64,000 nucleotides of DNA. Origin: CAWFGW01 sp963815495. GTDB taxonomy: Bacteria; Bacteroidota; Bacteroidia; Cytophagales; JAAEPT01. Position numbers and translations under genes: made by a program. The notes under the pieces are model-generated. The model had not been told where the DNA came from and searched no databases. It was given only the letters and a program-made list of their open reading frames with translations. The stretch spans positions 46,150 to 110,149 of the forward strand of contig CAWFGW010000025.1 of NCBI GenBank assembly GCA_963815495.1, given 5' to 3'. Positions 59,497 to 64,000 of this stretch are shown here, piece after piece. Every line of letters begins with the position of its first letter. Within the stretch, counting starts at the first letter, position 1.

Positions 59497-60699
59497 TTAT
59501 CCTCTTCTTATATGATTCAATAATCCAATTAATACGTCTTTTACAGTTTCTTTCGTATTCTCTTCCACATTGTAAAACTTGCTTCTTAAACTTTCTGCTG
59601 AAATATTCTCTGCTTTTTTGGTCCTTACAAACTGAGCCAGAAACTTTAAGACTTCCCTTTGGTTCCGATTCTGTAACACACCGCTTTCGATGAATATTTT
59701 AGTCAGGTAAGCCAACTGGGGGACCGATAATTTAGTATTCAGTTTAAAATCATCGGGCAGGCCCTCACTAGGTTTAACGGCAATATTTAGCGTTAGCTGT
59801 TGTCGTTTCTCGAGGAAGCTCATTTCCTCGTCTATCCATTCAATAATGCTCTCTTTCAATGATTTGTACTTGGGCTTATAAGCAAATCCTGGTTTTTCTT
59901 GTGCCTGATTGATGTTTTTGTAATACCACGCAAGCTTTTCAATCTGTCCACACAGCGTATCTTCCTGTTGATATTGAGCCTTGATGTGTTCTGTACAGAG
60001 TGTGAAAAATTTATACGAATTGTAGTTGAGGTACACCATGGCACAGATTACCTTCTGGTTAAGGTCATCTTTTTCAAGATCAGATTGAGACCACTCTGAC
60101 AGTTCTTTGAGTAAGTTTTTGAGATAAATTAATCTTCGAAAAGAGATGTCATCAGCGTACTTCCCTTTTATGTACCGTTTTAGTGGAAGTAATACTAAAA
60201 ACAATAATCTCTTATGCAGTTCTTTAGCTTTAAAGGAATTTTCTACCGTGTGTAATTTTTCTTTGATATCACGAACGGCTATGATGTCATAGCTATCGGG
60301 TATTTTAGTTTCCTGATTAAAGTACTTCGAGAAGTGCTTTTCGATATAGGCAATCAATTCTTCCAGGCCAACATATACAGATTTGTAGAGGTTAGTGAGA
60401 CTTGGGTTTTCATTGATCTCATAGACCTTCAGTTTTTCTTCTTCAGAGATATATCCCAACAAATGATCCGTTAATCTGATCAATTCCCTCTGGTGCTGCT
60501 GAATGTATATTTCAATGTGCTTTTCTTTTTTGAGACTGAACACTTCCTTGATAAAAGCTCTTTTGATTCGTTCTGTTTCTGTTTGTGCAATGGATTTCCA
60601 GTACCCAAATTTCTTTGAATCAAAAGAATCAGTCTGGAATTTTGAAGGTGGTATATCACAAAAAATAAGTGTCTCAAGAATTTCTAATTCGTAGTTCAC
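59497..60699 (-). CDS. RteC-like regulatory protein of conjugative elements
   Basis: The 400-residue protein is mostly helical. Its C-terminal part (LSVPQLAYLTKIFIESGVLQ, then AESLRSKFYNVEENTKETVK) has the layout of the RteC domain, which controls excision and transfer of CTnDOT-type elements. The N-terminal half has charged helices (FKAKELHKRLLFLVLLPLKR). The RteC assignment is tentative and rests on the pattern of the last 100 residues. It stands alone between the mercury operon and trkH. Confidence 0.5.
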   Translation of the reverse strand: MNYELEILETLIFCDIPPSKFQTDSFDSKKFGYWKSIAQTETERIKRAFIKEVFSLKKEKHIEIYIQQHQRELIRLTDHLLGYISEEEKLKVYEINENPSLTNLYKSVYVGLEELIAYIEKHFSKYFNQETKIPDSYDIIAVRDIKEKLHTVENSFKAKELHKRLLFLVLLPLKRYIKGKYADDISFRRLIYLKNLLKELSEWSQSDLEKDDLNQKVICAMVYLNYNSYKFFTLCTEHIKAQYQQEDTLCGQIEKLAWYYKNINQAQEKPGFAYKPKYKSLKESIIEWIDEEMSFLEKRQQLTLNIAVKPSEGLPDDFKLNTKLSVPQLAYLTKIFIESGVLQNRNQREVLKFLAQFVRTKKAENISAESLRSKFYNVEENTKETVKDVLIGLLNHIRRG

Positions 60700-60862
60700 T
60701 GGTCAGCTTAGTGTAAGGGTAAATAAATACAGTTAGGTCTTAGGTTGTTCCAGATTTTAAAAATGATCAACTACAGAACATATTTTGGTTCTGTCTATTT
60801 ATATACATTTGAATTATCGTTTACATATGGATTTTAATCTTTATTTTGCTCATTTCACTTAA

Positions 60863-62602
60863 TCACCCTATGATGATATCGGTCTCCTTCTCCCCTTTTA
60901 TTACAGCAGTTGATTTGACTAGTGCGTATGCGAGTGTCAGGGGTCCAAGTCTTCCAATAATCATACTAAGCATAATTACGGTTTTACCTATATGAGAAAG
61001 TTCAGGAGTGATCCCCGTAGAAAGCCCTACTGTGCCAAACGCGGATATTTCCTCAAAAAGTACATCTACAAAAAACTTATCCGGTTCAACAATGACTAAA
61101 ATAATGGTCCCAATGGTAATAACTGCTATGGAATATAATAGTATTGAAACAGCCTTTTTTACAAGAGGAATTGTTATAAAAGATGTGCCATAATTGTCCT
61201 TTTTATCTTTTCTTTTCCAAAGAGCAGTTAAAAGAACCGAAAAGGTAGATGTCTTGATTCCCCCACCCGTAGAACCTGACGAAGCTCCTACAAACATAAA
61301 GAACATTGAAAAAATCAACACTACTGTTGTAAGACTTCCAAATTCTACTGTATTAAAGCCTGCTGTTCGGGTAGTTATAGATTGAAAAAGGGCAGTCATA
61401 ATCTGTTCTGAACTATTCTGACTGCCCATCGAATTATCTCTTTCTGCAATATAAAAGAAACCCGTCCCTATCAGGATTAGTATTGCAGAACTAACCAAGG
61501 CAATCTTACTTTGCATGTGCCACGCATACCCTGTTTTTCTGAATTCGCTCATTCGTAGGGTATCTTGTATTGTCGTAAACCCTAAACCACCCAGCACAAT
61601 CAAAACAGCAATGGTCATGTGAATTGGAAACACACCCTGAACTCTATTATTAGTGAATCCATCCGTAAATAATGTGAATCCAGCATTATTAAATGCTGAT
61701 ACAGCATGAAATACTGAATAAAACAGTTTCTCTGTATTGCTTACAAAATTCACTTCAGCACCCCATTGCAAATAGATCACCATAGTGCCAATCAACTCTA
61801 TAGTAAATGTTGTTAGCACAACCATTTTTACCATATTCTTTGTGTTATCCAGGTCTTCCGTGTGTAGCAATTCCTTTACAGTTGCTACATTCATTTTACC
61901 CTCTATTTTTCTTCTTAAGAAACTGATAAAGTAGGTGGCAAATGCTATTATATTTAAGCCTCCTAATTGAATGAGTAGCAATATGAGTATTTTTCCTTTT
62001 AGGGTAAAGTAGGTTGCGGTGTCTACTACAATCAATCCAGTCACACAATTTGCACTTATAGAAGTAAATAATGCATCTATAAATGTTATCCTATGTTTAT
62101 TGGTCATTTCAGGTAACATCAACAGGGAACTCCCAATAACAATGAGTACTAAAAATGAAAGAATGAAGAGTATTGGAGGAGATAGCTTCCATACTGTACT
62201 TCTGGTTGTTGCTTTACCTAACTCAATACCAACGATGAACAATAAAAGAATATGCAAGAAAAGCATAAAAACATGATTATGGTTCTCAATCCCAGTAAAC
62301 GACAGCAGCCAACGAATTATTGAGAACTCTACCAGTCCACTCATTAATAACTCTGTAATCAGAAAGGAGAAAAAGAAAAACTCCAGCCTGTTTCTATTAA
62401 AATATTCCCTAACATTGCCAGAAAACTTACTTCTAAACACAAACTGGAGTAGATAAAATCCAAGACAGATATACAGATAAAATAAATGAGGGTGCAAGTA
62501 ATGAGGCTGATACTCATAACCGTGCCACCATACCAATGTCCCAATCACTGAAAGTGAAACCAGTAAATTGAGCAGGTTAAATATTTTGCGGGCACCCTCC
62601 AA
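60863..62602 (-). CDS. TrkH/KtrB-family potassium uptake transporter
   Basis: The 579-residue membrane protein has a two-to-four helix N-terminal extension and the four pore repeats of the TrkH/KtrB family. Selectivity-filter segments are visible as TSISANCVTGLIVVDTATYF, VSAFNNAGFTLFTDGF, TTRTAGFNTVEFGSLT and ISAFGTVGLSTGIT. It imports K+ and would normally need a TrkA/KtrA subunit, not seen in the window. It lies 2 bp after the copper ATPase stop, so the two are cotranscribed. Confidence 0.92.
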   Translation of the reverse strand: MEGARKIFNLLNLLVSLSVIGTLVWWHGYEYQPHYLHPHLFYLYICLGFYLLQFVFRSKFSGNVREYFNRNRLEFFFFSFLITELLMSGLVEFSIIRWLLSFTGIENHNHVFMLFLHILLLFIVGIELGKATTRSTVWKLSPPILFILSFLVLIVIGSSLLMLPEMTNKHRITFIDALFTSISANCVTGLIVVDTATYFTLKGKILILLLIQLGGLNIIAFATYFISFLRRKIEGKMNVATVKELLHTEDLDNTKNMVKMVVLTTFTIELIGTMVIYLQWGAEVNFVSNTEKLFYSVFHAVSAFNNAGFTLFTDGFTNNRVQGVFPIHMTIAVLIVLGGLGFTTIQDTLRMSEFRKTGYAWHMQSKIALVSSAILILIGTGFFYIAERDNSMGSQNSSEQIMTALFQSITTRTAGFNTVEFGSLTTVVLIFSMFFMFVGASSGSTGGGIKTSTFSVLLTALWKRKDKKDNYGTSFITIPLVKKAVSILLYSIAVITIGTIILVIVEPDKFFVDVLFEEISAFGTVGLSTGITPELSHIGKTVIMLSMIIGRLGPLTLAYALVKSTAVIKGEKETDIIIG

Positions 62603-62604
62603 TT

Positions 62605-64000
62605 CTACTGTTTAATCTGTTTCTTAAGTAGTTGTGCATTAATGGCAACTATCACAGTACTTAAACTCATAAATACAGCTCCTACTGCTGGGCCTAAAAC
62701 AAAACCAGCTGAATATAATACTCCTGCAGCCAAAGGAATAGCAATCACATTGTAAGCCGTAGCCCATACCAGGTTTTGTATCATTTTTTTGTAAGTGGCT
62801 TTTCCAAATAGTATGAGGTTAAGAATATCCTGCGGATTACTATTGACTAAAATAATATCAGCTGTTTCAGCGGCAACATCTGTCCCTGATCCTACTGCAA
62901 TACCTACATCTGCCTGAGCCAGTGCAGGAGCATCGTTTACACCATCACCTGTCATGGCTACGAACTCTCCTTTGCTTTGTAACTCTTTTACAATCTCCAC
63001 CTTTTGGTGAGGTAAAACTTCGGAGTAATAGCCATCTAAACCTAATTCATTGCTGACGGCTTTTGCTACCACTTCATTATCACCGGTGGCCATCATCACT
63101 TTTATACCATTCTCTTTGAAGCGTCTTATGGCTTCTTTTGATTCAGGTCGTATTTCATCTGATAAGGCAATAAATCCAACCAGTATTTCATTGATCATTA
63201 CAAACACTACAGTTTCAGCTGCACTACCATAGGCATTATCCGGAATGTCGATTGACTTGTCTTTTAAGTAGCCTGGACTAACTACTTTCACATCCTTTCC
63301 TTCTACTTCCGCTTCAACGCCTTTACCTGTGATGGCATTGAAGTTTTCAGCATTTGGAATATCCGTTTTTAGCTCCTTGATTTTTTTGATAACACCAAGA
63401 GCTATTGGATGCTCTGAACTTTGCTCCAAAGCACTGGCTAATCGCAATACTTCATCCTTAGTATACTTTTCATTAAAAGAGTCGTAGCGTGTAACACCAA
63501 AATCTCCTTTGGTCAATGTGCCTGTTTTATCAAATACCAATGCTGATATTTTACGTGAATTTTCAAAAGCTGTACGGTTGCGTATAAGTAATCCATTTTG
63601 AGCAGAAATGGCTGTAGAAATAGCTACAACTAGTGGAATGGCCAACCCTAAAGCATGTGGACAAGCAATTACCATAACAGTAACCATCCGCTCTAACGCA
63701 AAAACAAATGAAAAACCAGCAATAAGCCAAGCAGCCAATGTTCCAAAACCAATAGCCAAAGCAATATAGGTCAACCATTTTGCAGCCTTATCTGAAAGGT
63801 TTTGCATTTTTGATTTGGACTTTTGTGCCTCCTCTACCAACTTAATAACCTTATTTAAATAACTATCTTTCCCAGTATGCAAGACTTTTGCATTGAGCGA
63901 TCCGTTACCGTTTATTGATCCACCTATCAACTTATTATCAACCCCTTTCTTTACAGGTTTTGACTCACCTGTTAGCATTGATTCATTAAGATAGCTTTCA
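62605..64000 (-). CDS. copB: Copper/silver-translocating P-type ATPase (CopB-like), cut by window end
   Basis: The visible 465 residues cover the actuator TGES motif (ESMLTGESKPVKK), the membrane CPH motif (VIACPHALGLAIP), the phosphorylation site VFDKTGTLTKGDFG, the nucleotide domain with SSEHPIALGVIKKIKE, and the hinge TGDGVNDAPALAQADVGIAV. CPH, in place of CPC, marks the CopB subgroup (P1B-3), which exports Cu(II) or Ag. The frame continues past 64000, so the N-terminus with membrane helices and metal-binding tail is missing. It is followed by trkH in the same operon. Confidence 0.95.
   Translation of the reverse strand, partial: ESYLNESMLTGESKPVKKGVDNKLIGGSINGNGSLNAKVLHTGKDSYLNKVIKLVEEAQKSKSKMQNLSDKAAKWLTYIALAIGFGTLAAWLIAGFSFVFALERMVTVMVIACPHALGLAIPLVVAISTAISAQNGLLIRNRTAFENSRKISALVFDKTGTLTKGDFGVTRYDSFNEKYTKDEVLRLASALEQSSEHPIALGVIKKIKELKTDIPNAENFNAITGKGVEAEVEGKDVKVVSPGYLKDKSIDIPDNAYGSAAETVVFVMINEILVGFIALSDEIRPESKEAIRRFKENGIKVMMATGDNEVVAKAVSNELGLDGYYSEVLPHQKVEIVKELQSKGEFVAMTGDGVNDAPALAQADVGIAVGSGTDVAAETADIILVNSNPQDILNLILFGKATYKKMIQNLVWATAYNVIAIPLAAGVLYSAGFVLGPAVGAVFMSLSTVIVAINAQLLKKQIKQ

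Overview
The window comes from an AT-rich member of the Bacteroidota, most likely Flavobacteriia. Supporting signs are type IX secretion genes and proteins with C-terminal type IX sorting domains, many TonB-dependent receptors, promoters of the Bacteroidota type (TTG/TTTG, about 19-20 bp, then TAnnTTTG), and mostly absent Shine-Dalgarno sequences. Species-level placement is not possible from reading alone.

Positions 1-20.4 kb are ordinary chromosome: a partial TonB-dependent receptor, porQ-hslU and lon on the minus strand, a PorE-like OmpA-domain protein, a LuxC-like acyl-CoA reductase, a dicluster ferredoxin, pgk, a SIMPL-domain protein with a decayed relative nearby, two membrane or outer-membrane proteins of unknown role, a CWC/DUF5522 fusion, a Dph6-like ATP pyrophosphatase, DUF983, an AraC regulator and a large type IX-secreted beta-propeller-like protein.

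Positions 20.4-43.6 kb form a metal-acquisition and redox neighbourhood. Two paralogous clusters in inverted orientation (21.8-27.5 kb and 29.4-34.2 kb) each encode a TonB receptor, a DUF4374 lipoprotein and a PepSY membrane protein, the architecture of the XusABC xenosiderophore system. They flank a K+/H+ antiporter. Next come a LytS/LytTR two-component pair, a cobalamin riboswitch plus metE, a PQQ-type sugar dehydrogenase, a four-gene operon (small Cys protein, flavodoxin, small Cys protein, hemerythrin-like protein) and a NarL/LuxR-type response regulator. A shared palindrome, TACCCT-N4-AGGGTA, recurs upstream of the first TonB cluster, between the second TonB cluster and lytS, upstream of metE, upstream of the flavodoxin operon, and upstream of the response regulator. 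I propose that it defines a common regulon.

Positions 43.7-47.5 kb hold mscL, tRNA-Arg(UCU) followed by a tandem array of 113-bp tRNA-derived units each carrying a terminator hairpin, an SDR oxidoreductase, an uncharacterised protein and a degenerate tRNA-like element with its own terminator.

From about 47.6 kb to the end the composition and gene style change to those of an integrative or mobilizable element: small HTH proteins, a DUF5675/holin-like cassette, a 133-bp nested inverted repeat, an 800-bp GC-rich apparently non-coding block, an AbiE-type system with a frameshifted antitoxin gene and an uncharacterised third gene, a replication-type HTH protein plus DnaC-like ATPase, a mercury-type operon (ArsR, MerTP, small Cys protein), an RteC-like protein, a TrkH potassium transporter and a copper/silver P-type ATPase cut by the window end. 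Two coding sequences here appear to carry in-frame palindromic repeat insertions. No integrase is visible, so the right end of the element is probably outside the window.
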